From Pseudomonadota bacterium (GTDB lineage Bacteria > Pseudomonadota > Gammaproteobacteria > Enterobacterales > Enterobacteriaceae): a DNA stretch of 7,565 bases. Position numbers and translations under genes: made by a program. The stretch lies in the NCBI GenBank assembly GCA_023454395.1, contig JAEYFY010000159.1:1-7565 (forward strand), given 5' to 3'. Numbering within the stretch: the first letter of the stretch is position 1; each line of letters starts with the position of its first letter. The notes under the pieces were generated by a model. It searched no databases, was not told the origin of the DNA, and was given only the letters and a program-made list of their open reading frames with translations. This document shows positions 1 to 6,130 of this stretch, one piece after another.

Positions 1-7
1 TAAGAAC

Positions 8-33
8 AGCGGATAGAATTAATTCTGTTCGCT
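8..33 (+). other. Near-perfect inverted repeat upstream of yaeH
   Basis: The arms AGCG...CGCT flank a core palindrome AGAATTAATTCT. Folded as RNA this gives about 11-12 consecutive pairs including two G-U wobbles. A moderately T-rich stretch (ATTCTTT) follows on the + strand. It could be the terminator of a gene ending just left of the window, since the window opens with TAA, or an operator or leader hairpin for yaeH. The sequence does not decide between these. Confidence 0.35.
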
Positions 34-68
34 ATTCTTTCACTCATCTTTCTATCAGGTGCCAATAT

Positions 69-455
69 ATGTACGATAATTTAAAAAATTTAGGGATCCC
101 GCATCCTGAAGATATTGACCGCTATACCCTACGCCAAGAAGCTAACAACGATATTTTAAAAATCTATTTTCGCAAAGATAAAGGTGAATTCTTTGCAAAA
201 AGCGTAAAATTTAAATATCCACGCCAACGTAAAACAATTTCTGATGGTCAATCAGGACAAGGTTTTAAAGAAGTAAATGAAATCAATACTAACTTACGTT
301 ATGTTATTGAAGAATTAGATCAAATTTGCCAACAAGACCAAGTAGAAGTCGATTTAAAACACAAGATCCTAGACGACTTGCGCCACCTTGAGCATGTTGT
401 AGCAAATAAAATTGCTGAGATTGAAGCTGATTTAGAAAAACTGACTCGCCGCTAA
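69..455 (+). CDS. yaeH: UPF0325 (DUF3461) family protein YaeH
   Basis: A 128-residue cytosolic protein that aligns end to end with E. coli YaeH as I remember it. It shares the opening MYDNLK, the block [13 protein letters not shown], the basic block [13 protein letters not shown] near residues 45-57, and the C-terminal [10 protein letters not shown]. The family has no established biochemical role. The C-terminal half (about 75-125) is rich in Glu, Asp, Leu and Lys and likely helical. The start is supported by AGGTG at 57-61, seven bases before the ATG. No signal peptide or membrane segment is visible. In E. coli the gene sits beside dapD/glnD; here its right neighbour is yqcA, facing it. Family identity is very secure; function is unknown. 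Confidence 0.95.
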   Translation: MYDNLKNLGIPHPEDIDRYTLRQEANNDILKIYFRKDKGEFFAKSVKFKYPRQRKTISDGQSGQGFKEVNEINTNLRYVIEELDQICQQDQVEVDLKHKILDDLRHLEHVVANKIAEIEADLEKLTRR

Positions 456-492
456 TAACAAGCCATATTAGCTAATATGTATGTCCGTTTTA

Positions 493-542
493 TAAAAAGC
501 ACCGCTTACTTACTGTATAAAACAGAAATAAGCGGTGTTTTA
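493..542. terminator. Bidirectional rho-independent terminator between yaeH and yqcA
   Basis: A perfect 9-bp stem (CACCGCTTA at 500-508, TAAGCGGTG at 529-537) is extended by G-U and A-T pairs. It is flanked by an A-run on the left (494-498) and a T-run on the right (538-541). The 20-base loop holds a small CTGT/ACAG stem. The A and T tracts let it stop both yaeH (+) and yqcA (-) transcripts, which converge here. Confidence 0.85.
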
Positions 543-600
543 AAATACAGAATATGATCTACTATTTTATTAACCAATTAACTATTAAATTATTTTCTAT

Positions 601-1044
601 TTAATCTAATAGGTTAACCCAGCTCTCAAGCCACTCGATTGCAAATACTTCTGGCTCCGCAACATCCATACCGTCTATTTTTAATATTTCGCCAATACGC
701 TTTGCTTGATGCTCTTGTAACAACTCATCAAATTTCATCCCTGCACCACAAAAATAGTCATAGCTACTATCACCTAAGGCAATCAAGCCATAACTTAGGT
801 TTGGCTGATATCCTACATTATCACGTAGTTCGTGAAATAGAGGTGCGATGGTATCAGGTAAATCACCTTGCCCAGTACTTGACGTTATCACAAGCACTGT
901 TGAATATTTTTCCCAATCTGCGAGTGTACCGTCTTCGTAAACATTAGCTTGATGTTTATGTTCAAGTAAAATACGCTGTGCCTCTTCAGCAACTGCTAAT
1001 GCATTACCATAAACTGTACCTACAAAAATGCCGATTTTAGCCAT
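601..1044 (-). CDS. yqcA: Flavodoxin YqcA
   Basis: A small cytosolic FMN-binding flavodoxin of the YqcA/MioC type, expected to carry electrons; its physiological partner is not firmly established. At 147 residues it is about the family's usual length. The phosphate-binding loop is GTVYGN at residues 9-14, the first flavin-contact loop SSTGQGDLPD is at 55-64, and the second, ALGDSSYDYFCG, is at 89-100. All three are intact. The ATG at 1042-1044 matches the family N-terminus; the ribosome-binding site is weak (GGAT about ten bases upstream). In E. coli yqcA follows truC directly, but here it is separated from truC by ptsG and an unrecognised gene, so it probably has its own promoter. A TATAAT lies upstream near 1060-1066 without a convincing -35. 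Transcription should end at the shared terminator near 493-542. Confidence 0.95.
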   Translation of the reverse strand: MAKIGIFVGTVYGNALAVAEEAQRILLEHKHQANVYEDGTLADWEKYSTVLVITSSTGQGDLPDTIAPLFHELRDNVGYQPNLSYGLIALGDSSYDYFCGAGMKFDELLQEHQAKRIGEILKIDGMDVAEPEVFAIEWLESWVNLLD

Positions 1045-1139
1045 AATGTTTTATCCAAATTATATTGTGAAAAAATCAAATATGTTTGGATTTAACATAT
1101 AAGAATTTCTCTTTGTACTCAAGAAAATTAAATTATCAA

Positions 1140-2663
1140 CTAATTAAATAGAGAACGTTTAAAGTTATCCCATTTTCTATTTTCACCATATAAATAACTT
1201 AATAAACTTTCAGGGTACGTTATTTTAGATAACTTTGATGTAATTATTAAGATAATATCATCAATAGAAAAAAATTTATTTACTTCTTCTTTATAAAGTT
1301 CAAGATAAGATGATATTTTATTAACCTCACTCTTATAATCAATTAATAAACTCACAGATTCATTATGTTTTTTAGGAAAAAAGAATTTATATACTTTAGA
1401 AAAAAAACCTGTTTCCTTTCTTTTTATACATTCATTTAATAATGTTAAGCACTCATTTGTTTTTGTTGTAATTTCATTAATCGAACTGCAAGAACTATTT
1501 TTAATTAGTATATTGGAAACTTTATTTTTTATTTTCTTTTCATAATCATTATAAGCATTAGAGAAAGACTCCAGCGATTTTAATTCAATCGCTAAGGAAT
1601 CTGTATTAGATTCCACTTTTCTCGTCATTTCTAATAATTTATTAATCTCTATTTTTTCTAATTTTTCTTCTCTAAAGAAATTAATATAATCTTGATAAAA
1701 AACATCAAGTAATCTATGTGCTTCATTAAATTCACTATAATTATTTAAGCGTTCTCTTATATATTCCCCATCATCTTTTTCATTAATAATTTTATAAAAA
1801 TCCTCAAGCGAACCATCATCCTTAATAAAATTAAAGGTATTATTAGCATTATTAAGACTTGCATGTTTATAATATTTATTTATTACATTATATAATTTAT
1901 TAATATTTTCATTAAGAAAATTAAATGATATTTCAAATTTAGTAAGCTCAGATTTAATCTTTTCTTTATTTAATGGATTATTAACTTTATTAAGATGAGT
2001 TTGAATATTATTGTCATCTTCATTTTTTATTTTAACTTTATTTTCTAATTTAACTTGATTATTAGCAGCTTCTACATTACCTAACTTAACAAATATGTAT
2101 TTTTCCTTATCCACTATAAAAGGTAGGTTACACCCGGGATTTAACTCTATTGTTTTATTTTTTATCTCTTCCATTAACTTACTAATAGATTTTCTCTTAA
2201 ATTCACACAAAAAATTCTTCTTAAAAAATAAATTAATAGCTGGATTATTATCTTTATTAAGAATTTTATCTTTCAGAGAAGAAGAGCCTGTTTTACTAAT
2301 TATAGTATCAATAAAATTTTGTACAGTATCTAATGAGTTAAGGTTTATAACCGTAAGACAATTAATATTTTCTCTATCTAAAACATCACCACCGAATTTA
2401 TTATTAGCTTTATTAATTTTATCTAAATGATGAAGATCATCTTTTATATAATCATTGATAACTGTCGTCAATTCGTTTTCTATTTTAGTAAAAATAAATT
2501 TATCAATATAAATTTTATTATTTTCATCGTTAAAAATAAAAAAATAATTATTAGATAATGTATTGGAACAATTAGCTATTTTTTCAGATAGTAAAAATAC
2601 TACATTTTCTCTTTTATCATTTGCAGGTAAAATTTTTGCTAACTTATTGAAATATACTTCCAT
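1140..2663 (-). CDS. Unrecognised 507-aa Asn/Lys-rich protein, probably acquired
   Basis: I do not recognise this protein. It is 507 residues, very rich in Asn, Lys, Ile and Glu, with no signal peptide or clear membrane segment. Residues from roughly 215 to 480 are mostly charged and leucine-spaced, suggesting long helices or coiled coil. A short aromatic/basic patch (GFFSKVYKFFFPKK) lies near residues 419-432 and could be amphipathic. The N-terminal 200 residues look more globular, with alternating hydrophobic strands. Base composition differs sharply from the neighbours: two 60-base lines inside it have 6 and 14 G+C, against 30 in one line of ptsG. The intact long frame argues that it is a real gene. 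The ATG at 2661-2663 has only a weak ribosome-binding site (GAG about eleven bases upstream). It sits alone between ptsG, which has its own terminator, and yqcA. Transferred cargo, a toxin or effector, or a defence component are all possible; none is shown by the sequence. Confidence 0.75.
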   Translation of the reverse strand: MEVYFNKLAKILPANDKRENVVFLLSEKIANCSNTLSNNYFFIFNDENNKIYIDKFIFTKIENELTTVINDYIKDDLHHLDKINKANNKFGGDVLDRENINCLTVINLNSLDTVQNFIDTIISKTGSSSLKDKILNKDNNPAINLFFKKNFLCEFKRKSISKLMEEIKNKTIELNPGCNLPFIVDKEKYIFVKLGNVEAANNQVKLENKVKIKNEDDNNIQTHLNKVNNPLNKEKIKSELTKFEISFNFLNENINKLYNVINKYYKHASLNNANNTFNFIKDDGSLEDFYKIINEKDDGEYIRERLNNYSEFNEAHRLLDVFYQDYINFFREEKLEKIEINKLLEMTRKVESNTDSLAIELKSLESFSNAYNDYEKKIKNKVSNILIKNSSCSSINEITTKTNECLTLLNECIKRKETGFFSKVYKFFFPKKHNESVSLLIDYKSEVNKISSYLELYKEEVNKFFSIDDIILIITSKLSKITYPESLLSYLYGENRKWDNFKRSLFN

Positions 2664-2676
2664 TATTATTACTCAC

Positions 2677-2713
2677 ATTCAATTATAATATTATAATCAT
2701 AATACTATTGAAT
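2677..2713. promoter_or_regulatory. AT-rich dyad and possible promoter upstream of the 507-aa gene
   Basis: Arms ATTCAAT (2677-2683) and ATTGAAT (2707-2713) flank a 12-base palindrome TATAATATTATA (2684-2695), which contains TATAAT-like hexamers on both strands. It lies 14-50 bases upstream of the start codon, where promoter and operator would be expected. In sequence this AT-rich, chance palindromes are common, so this is only suggestive. Confidence 0.3.
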
Positions 2714-2762
2714 AGCAGATAATAATTTCAAAAAAGAGTTTAATTCATATGCGCTATGATAT

Positions 2763-2800
2763 AAAAAAACACGCTCAATAATAAATTTAAGCGTGTTATT
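2763..2800 (-). terminator. Rho-independent terminator of ptsG
   Basis: An 8-bp stem (AACACGCT at 2768-2775, AGCGTGTT at 2790-2797) has a 14-base AT loop. Read on the minus strand it is followed by a run of seven T (complement of 2763-2769). It begins about 25 bases after the ptsG stop codon, so it should separate ptsG from the downstream 507-aa gene. Confidence 0.88.
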
Positions 2801-2821
2801 TTAATTAAAGGCTATTATTTA

Positions 2822-4267
2822 TCACTCACCAGAATCCAAAGACCGAATATATTCATCCATTTCAGTTTTTAGATTATCTGACTTAGGACCAAAAATCGCT
2901 TGAATACCCGAGCCAACAACCACAACACCTGCAGCACCTAGTCTTTTCAACTCATCACGATCGACTTTTTCAATTTCTTTAACGCCAATACGTAAACGAG
3001 TAATACAAGCATCTAAACTACTGATATTGTCCTTACCACCAAACGCAGCGACTAAAGATTGTCCCATTGCACTCTTATCAGCTTGTTTCGCGTTTTTATC
3101 TTCTACTTCTCGACCTGGGGTTTTCAGATTTAGTTTCACGATTAAGAAACGGAAAATAGAGTAATAAGTTATCGCATAAAGTATGCCAATAATTGGGAAT
3201 AAATACAGTTTACTGCTATTGCCACTCAATACGATAAAATCAATTAAACCATGAGAGAAGCTTGTCCCATCACGCATACCTAACAAGATACAAATAACAA
3301 ATGCTAAACCAGCTAAAATAGCGTGAATAACATAAAGAATAGGAGCGACGAACATAAATGAAAATTCGATAGGTTCAGTGATCCCTGTTAAGAAGGCAGT
3401 TAATGCCGCAGAAATCATGATACCACCGACTTTTACACGATTCTCAGGACGAGCTGAATGCCAAATGGCAATCGCTGCAGCAGGTAAACCAAACATCTTA
3501 AATAAAAAGCCACCTGACAACATACCCGCAGTTGGGTCACCAGCCATATAGCGAGGAATATCACCGTGGAAGACTTGTCCTGCACTATTTACATATTCAC
3601 CCACTTGCATTTGGAACGGCACGTTCCAGATATGGTGTAAACCAAATGGCACTAATGCACGTTCTACAACACCGTAAATACCAAAGGCGACAGCCGGGTT
3701 TTGATACGCAGCCCATTCCGAAAAACGTTGGATAGCGGTACCAATAGGAGGCCAAATAAAGGCTAAGATAATCCCAACAAAAATAGCGATTAAGCCTGAA
3801 ATAATAGGAACAAAACGTTTTCCGGCAAAAAATCCTAAATACTCAGGTAATTTAATGCGATAAAAACGATTAAACATAGAGGCAGCAATAATACCTGCGA
3901 TGATCCCCCCTAATACCCCTGTATCAGTAAGGTGTTGAGCCTCAATTTCTGCTGGCGTTAAACCTAAAACCCAAGGAGCAACCACAATCATAGTTTTAGA
4001 CATAATGCCATAAGCTACAACAGAGGCCAGTGCAGACACCCCATCATTATTGGTAAAACCTAACGCAACACCAATAGCAAAAATAAGTGGCATATTAGAG
4101 AAAACAGAACCACCAGCCTCTGCCATAACTTGAGAAACAGAAGATGGGATCCATGAAAGATCAGCGGAACCAACCCCTAATAAAATACCGGCAATAGGCA
4201 GTACAGATACCGGTAACATCAAGGACTTTCCGATTTTTTGTAAAACAACAAATAGGTTTTTAAACAT
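2822..4267 (-). CDS. ptsG: PTS glucose-specific enzyme IICB (PtsG)
   Basis: Inner-membrane glucose permease of the phosphotransferase system. It takes up glucose and phosphorylates it to glucose-6-phosphate, receiving phosphate from EIIA-Glc (Crr). The protein is 481 residues (E. coli 477) and nearly collinear with E. coli PtsG. The N-terminal IIC membrane domain (about 1-390) contains FGLHHIWN and [12 protein letters not shown], both substrate-site motifs of the family. A linker starting at LKTPGRE leads to the IIB domain, where DACITRLR holds the phosphorylated cysteine at residue 421, the same number as in E. coli. The start is the ATG at 4265-4267: it matches the family N-terminus MFKN and has GGGAG at 4276-4280, eight bases upstream. 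The upstream in-frame TTG (4268-4270) is not the likely start. The gene has its own promoter region and terminator. Its position beside truC differs from E. coli. Confidence 0.97.
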   Translation of the reverse strand: MFKNLFVVLQKIGKSLMLPVSVLPIAGILLGVGSADLSWIPSSVSQVMAEAGGSVFSNMPLIFAIGVALGFTNNDGVSALASVVAYGIMSKTMIVVAPWVLGLTPAEIEAQHLTDTGVLGGIIAGIIAASMFNRFYRIKLPEYLGFFAGKRFVPIISGLIAIFVGIILAFIWPPIGTAIQRFSEWAAYQNPAVAFGIYGVVERALVPFGLHHIWNVPFQMQVGEYVNSAGQVFHGDIPRYMAGDPTAGMLSGGFLFKMFGLPAAAIAIWHSARPENRVKVGGIMISAALTAFLTGITEPIEFSFMFVAPILYVIHAILAGLAFVICILLGMRDGTSFSHGLIDFIVLSGNSSKLYLFPIIGILYAITYYSIFRFLIVKLNLKTPGREVEDKNAKQADKSAMGQSLVAAFGGKDNISSLDACITRLRIGVKEIEKVDRDELKRLGAAGVVVVGSGIQAIFGPKSDNLKTEMDEYIRSLDSGE

Positions 4268-4275
4268 CAAGCAGA

Positions 4276-4295
4276 CTCCCGGACTGTGGGTTTTT
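4276..4295 (-). promoter_or_regulatory. ptsG ribosome-binding region, candidate SgrS-type sRNA target
   Basis: Read on the minus strand, AACCCACAGTCCGGGAG leads into the start codon after eight bases, and GGGAG is the Shine-Dalgarno element. The layout ACCCA-N-UC-GGAG resembles the E. coli ptsG region ACCCAUACUCAGGAG, which is paired by the small RNA SgrS during glucose-phosphate stress. The Shine-Dalgarno call is firm. The sRNA-target call is inference, because no sgrS gene is in the window. The 9-base element AAACCCACA recurs further up the leader (complement of 4328-4336). Confidence 0.45.
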
Positions 4296-4347
4296 ATATG
4301 TTGTAAGTTTTTATTTGTTTAAAGTAGTGTGGGTTTAATTTCATAAA

Positions 4348-4363
4348 CTTATCTAATGATAAG
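4348..4363 (-). other. 5' leader hairpin of ptsG mRNA
   Basis: A perfect 6-bp stem with a four-base loop (CTTATC, ATTA, GATAAG on the minus strand) falls within a few bases of the predicted ptsG transcription start. As I recall it, the E. coli ptsG leader also begins with a small hairpin (GGGC...GCCC), so this may be a conserved 5'-end stabilising structure. The hairpin is visible; its role is inferred. Confidence 0.45.
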
Positions 4364-4367
4364 CCTT

Positions 4368-4392
4368 ATTTATTTTACATCATAAAATAAAT
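4368..4392 (-). promoter_or_regulatory. Mlc-like operator dyad overlapping the ptsG promoter
   Basis: Perfect 10-bp arms ATTTATTTTA (4368-4377) and TAAAATAAAT (4383-4392) surround a 5-base spacer. On the minus strand the region reads TTATTTTA...TGTAAAATAAATAA. This is very close to my recollection of the E. coli ptsG operator for Mlc, the glucose-responsive repressor. TAAAAT (complement of 4372-4377) is a 5/6 match to a -10 box, so the dyad would cover the promoter. The -35 region is poor, as expected for a CRP-activated promoter. The start site would be about 4365. Confidence 0.65.
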
Positions 4393-4402
4393 CGCTTAAT
4401 GA

Positions 4403-4424
4403 ATACATGATAGCTGTCACGTTT
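4403..4424 (-). promoter_or_regulatory. CRP-like site upstream of ptsG
   Basis: The minus strand reads CGTGA-CAGCTA-TCATG. It keeps the GTGA-N6-TCA core of the CRP consensus and resembles the E. coli ptsG CRP site CGTGA-TAGCCG-TCAAA as I remember it. It is centred near 4413.5, about 45-50 bases upstream of the inferred start. That is near, but not exactly at, a class II position, and the uncertainty lies mainly in the start site. Confidence 0.6.
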
Positions 4425-4501
4425 CAAACATGTGAACAGATCAATTAATAGAATTATATATTCTACAAATAATTAAAACAGATTATAAATTTGCGCAAAC
4501 C

Positions 4502-4529
4502 ATTAAGACTTAAGTAAAAAAGCCTTAAT
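4502..4529 (-). other. Stem-loop between truC and the ptsG control region
   Basis: A 9-bp stem with one G-U pair (ATTAAGGCT/AGTCTTAAT on the minus strand) and a 10-base loop lies about 40 bases beyond the truC stop. No T-run follows it, so it is not a classical intrinsic terminator, though it may protect the truC mRNA 3' end. Apart from this and the ptsG elements, I see nothing else in the 302-bp gap 4268-4569. Confidence 0.3.
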
Positions 4530-4569
4530 AGTCACACAAAGAAAGTAATATTAAAAATTAAGAAAGGAA

Positions 4570-5334
4570 TTAAAAATGATGAGCTAAATCTTCACCATAC
4601 TGCTCTAATTCAGGTCTTAATCCACGCCAACCAAATTGATTAATAAGGTGTTGCCAAGGCAGATCCCATTTAGCGGTTAAGTTAAGTGGTTGCAATGTGA
4701 TTGGATGAATTAAGTTTAGATGGCTTGCATGTAACATCAAGCGATGAGATTGAAAATGATTTACAACACCACGGTTTTGACGCAAATCACCGTGAGCAGT
4801 ATCACCAATAATTGGATGTCGAATATGAGACATATGGCGACGTAATTGATGCTTGCGCCCCGTTTCAGGACGTAACTCTAATAAACTAAATCGAGATGTA
4901 GGGTAGCGCCCAATCGCAACCTCTTTTTCAACAGTTCCTAATGGCTGACAGTGCGTCACGCACTCTTGGATTTGTGGGGGTTGAGTTGCAAATTTATCTG
5001 CAATTTTGTCGAGTTCTTCGACTAAAGGGCTATCAATAACAGATGCCTCTTCAACGTATCCTCGAACAACAGCATGATAAATTTTTTCTGTTTTATGTTG
5101 CTCAAAAGATTGAGATAGCGCTCTAGCAACATCAGAAGAAAGTGCCATTAATAGAACGCCTGATGTAGGTCTATCTAGACGATGCACAGGGAAAACATGT
5201 TGCCCTATTTGATCTCTTAGTGTCTGCATCACAAACACGGTTTCATGTCTATCTAGCCAACTGCGGTGAACAAGCCAACCCGCAGGTTTATTCACCGCAA
5301 CAAGATGTTCATCTTGATAAATAATATCTAGCAT
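4570..5334 (-). CDS. truC: tRNA pseudouridine(65) synthase TruC
   Basis: Cytosolic RluA-family pseudouridine synthase that converts U65 in the T-arm region of certain tRNAs (tRNA-Ile1 and tRNA-Asp in E. coli). It has 254 residues, close to the E. coli protein. The N-terminal NKPAGWLVHRS (15-25) and the catalytic motif HRLDRPTSGVLL (51-62), with the nucleophilic Asp54, are intact. The downstream GRKHQLRRHMSHIRHPIIGD (159-178) and HRLMLHA (197-203) are standard RluA-family motifs. The ATG at 5332-5334 is preceded by AAGG (complement of 5341-5344), which overlaps the TAA stop of yqcC, so the two genes are probably translationally coupled. In E. coli yqcA follows; here the next gene is ptsG. Confidence 0.96.
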   Translation of the reverse strand: MLDIIYQDEHLVAVNKPAGWLVHRSWLDRHETVFVMQTLRDQIGQHVFPVHRLDRPTSGVLLMALSSDVARALSQSFEQHKTEKIYHAVVRGYVEEASVIDSPLVEELDKIADKFATQPPQIQECVTHCQPLGTVEKEVAIGRYPTSRFSLLELRPETGRKHQLRRHMSHIRHPIIGDTAHGDLRQNRGVVNHFQSHRLMLHASHLNLIHPITLQPLNLTAKWDLPWQHLINQFGWRGLRPELEQYGEDLAHHF

Positions 5335-5342
5335 TATCGACC

Positions 5343-5669
5343 TTATGATTTAAACATTGCGTCAAGTTCACGCAAATGATTGAGTAAATCAGTAACATCT
5401 CGACTTTTATCGTCTTTAAATGCTTCTTCGTAATAAGGTGCGATTACAAATTTATTAGGTAATGGCATCTCGTTTTCAATCATTGATGACAATCGAGGAA
5501 TTAATACCCACTGTAACCATTCATGAGCACTCATTGTATCAATACAGAAAGGCTCAACACTTTCAAATGCTTGATCAGTAGGAGATTCTAATTGCCATAG
5601 CTCAATGTTCTTCATCTCTTCTTCAATCAAGAGCAATTTCGCTAAAATGCGTTGTTCTAGTGTCATCAT
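5343..5669 (-). CDS. yqcC: YqcC family protein
   Basis: Small cytosolic protein (108 residues) of the DUF446/YqcC family, whose function is not established. The family signature is clear: PFCIDTM, EWLQWVLIPRL (about residues 49-60), PLPNKFVIAPYYEEAF, and a C-terminal L..LD.MF. Two adjacent ATG codons (5667-5669 and 5664-5666) compete as start. AAGGG lies four to five bases before the first and seven to eight before the second, so the second spacing is more usual and the start is uncertain by one codon. The gene is the first of a pair with truC (8 bp gap). A weak candidate promoter (TTGTTT at 5729-5724, TGTTAT at 5705-5700, minus strand) lies at the tail of the upstream small-RNA terminator. 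Confidence 0.92.
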   Translation of the reverse strand: MMTLEQRILAKLLLIEEEMKNIELWQLESPTDQAFESVEPFCIDTMSAHEWLQWVLIPRLSSMIENEMPLPNKFVIAPYYEEAFKDDKSRDVTDLLNHLRELDAMFKS

Positions 5670-5729
5670 TTATCCCTTATATAAAACTTACGAATAAGGA
5701 TAACATTGGGATGGAATAGCAGAAAACAA

Positions 5730-5760
5730 ATAAAAAATAAAAGGAGCCGAAACTCCTTTT
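5730..5760 (-). terminator. Rho-independent terminator of the putative csrB RNA
   Basis: On the minus strand a perfect 8-bp stem AAAAGGAG/CTCCTTTT (5760-5753 with 5746-5739) has the hexaloop TTTCGG and is followed by TTTTATTTTTT-like sequence. It lies 60 bases before yqcC and about 370 bases after the end of syd. It therefore marks the 3' end of a separate transcript rather than the end of syd. Confidence 0.9.
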
Positions 5761-5925
5761 AGACAAGAAAAATAGTTGTCTGTACAACACATGCGTCCAA
5801 GCAAGACCGTTTTTATCTATCCCTGTGATTAAGTCCGTATCCACATTAATGGAAATATCCTATTTCCTGTGTCCTTGATTACTCTATATTTTATCGGTCA
5901 CCAAACAGTCCCTTATTTGGTGAAC
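5735..5925 (-). ncRNA. csrB: Putative CsrB/RsmB-type CsrA-sequestering small RNA
   Basis: CsrB RNAs bind many copies of CsrA (RsmA) through GGA motifs displayed in hairpin loops, and so relieve CsrA control of mRNAs. This RNA of about 190 nt has GGA at (minus strand) 5911, 5874, 5867, 5860, 5842, 5836, 5822 and 5798, plus one in the terminator stem. The first sits in a 10-base loop (TAAGGGACTG) on a perfect 8-bp stem TCACCAAA/TTTGGTGA (5923-5898). The fourth is the exposed loop of the palindrome GGAAATA-GGA-TATTTCC (5867-5851). Others fall in weaker stems such as GTGG...TCAC and TGC-TTGGAC-GCA. Position and strand between yqcC and syd match E. coli csrB. It is about half the E. coli length (369 nt), with fewer motifs, and lacks the repeated CAGGATG form. 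The 5' end is inferred from the promoter. The alternative is a syd 3' UTR, which the location and the upstream UvrY box argue against. Confidence 0.8.
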
Positions 5926-5927
5926 GT

Positions 5928-5956
5928 AGAATGCCAATAATTGATTAGTTAAACAA
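5928..5956 (-). promoter_or_regulatory. Candidate csrB promoter
   Basis: On the minus strand TTGTTT (5956-5951), a 17-base spacer and CATTCT (5933-5928) make a weak sigma-70-like pair. The -10 is poor, as expected of an activator-dependent promoter. The start would fall at about 5921-5925, just at the first GGA hairpin. The position is inferred, not decisive. Confidence 0.4.
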
Positions 5957-6000
5957 CCCACAAAACAAAAGCAATTAAATAGCCGTAACTATAAATAAAA

Positions 6001-6023
6001 ACAATGAGTTAATAACTTATTGT
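6001..6023. other. Imperfect inverted repeat between syd and csrB
   Basis: Arms ACAATGAGTTA (6001-6011) and TAACTTATTGT (6013-6023) are complementary at 10 of 11 positions, with a single central base. On the minus strand a TTTTTATTT run follows, so it could be a weak syd terminator. It also lies between the UvrY box and the csrB promoter, where an accessory protein might bind. Confidence 0.35.
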
Positions 6024-6089
6024 TCTATTTAAATAAACCAATTTTATTTTTATCAGTGACGTTTTTTGATAAAAAAATACACGCTTTTT

Positions 6090-6107
6090 TGTAAGATATA
6101 TCTCACA
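6090..6107 (-). promoter_or_regulatory. UvrY/GacA box upstream of csrB
   Basis: The minus strand reads TGTGAGATATATCTTACA, an 18-bp dyad. It matches the GacA/UvrY consensus TGTAAG-N6-CTTACA with one change in the left half. UvrY (the BarA/UvrY two-component response regulator) activates csrB. In E. coli, as I recall, the site is centred about 174 bp upstream of the csrB start. Here the centre (6098.5) is about 174-177 bp from the inferred start. The box lies 24 bp beyond the syd stop codon. Confidence 0.8.
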
Positions 6108-6130
6108 AAAAAAAAGGGCTATAGACTACG

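Noticed and set aside
639..947. 102-codon open frame on the + strand
   Set aside because: It lies wholly antisense inside yqcA, which has all flavodoxin motifs. The translated product is His/Leu-rich with no family resemblance.
2095..2430. 111-codon open frame on the + strand
   Set aside because: Antisense shadow inside the 507-codon gene. In DNA this AT-rich, hydrophobic antisense frames arise by chance; no ribosome-binding site was seen.
3532..3735. 67-codon open frame on the + strand
   Set aside because: Antisense to a conserved part of ptsG; no supporting signals.
4268..4270. TTG as an upstream start for ptsG
   Set aside because: The ATG at 4265-4267 matches the family N-terminus and has correct spacing to GGGAG.
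5951..5962. Complementarity between TGTGGGTT here (minus strand) and AACCCACA in the ptsG leader
   Set aside because: An 8-base match is easily chance, and this segment lies upstream of the inferred csrB start, so it would not be in that RNA.
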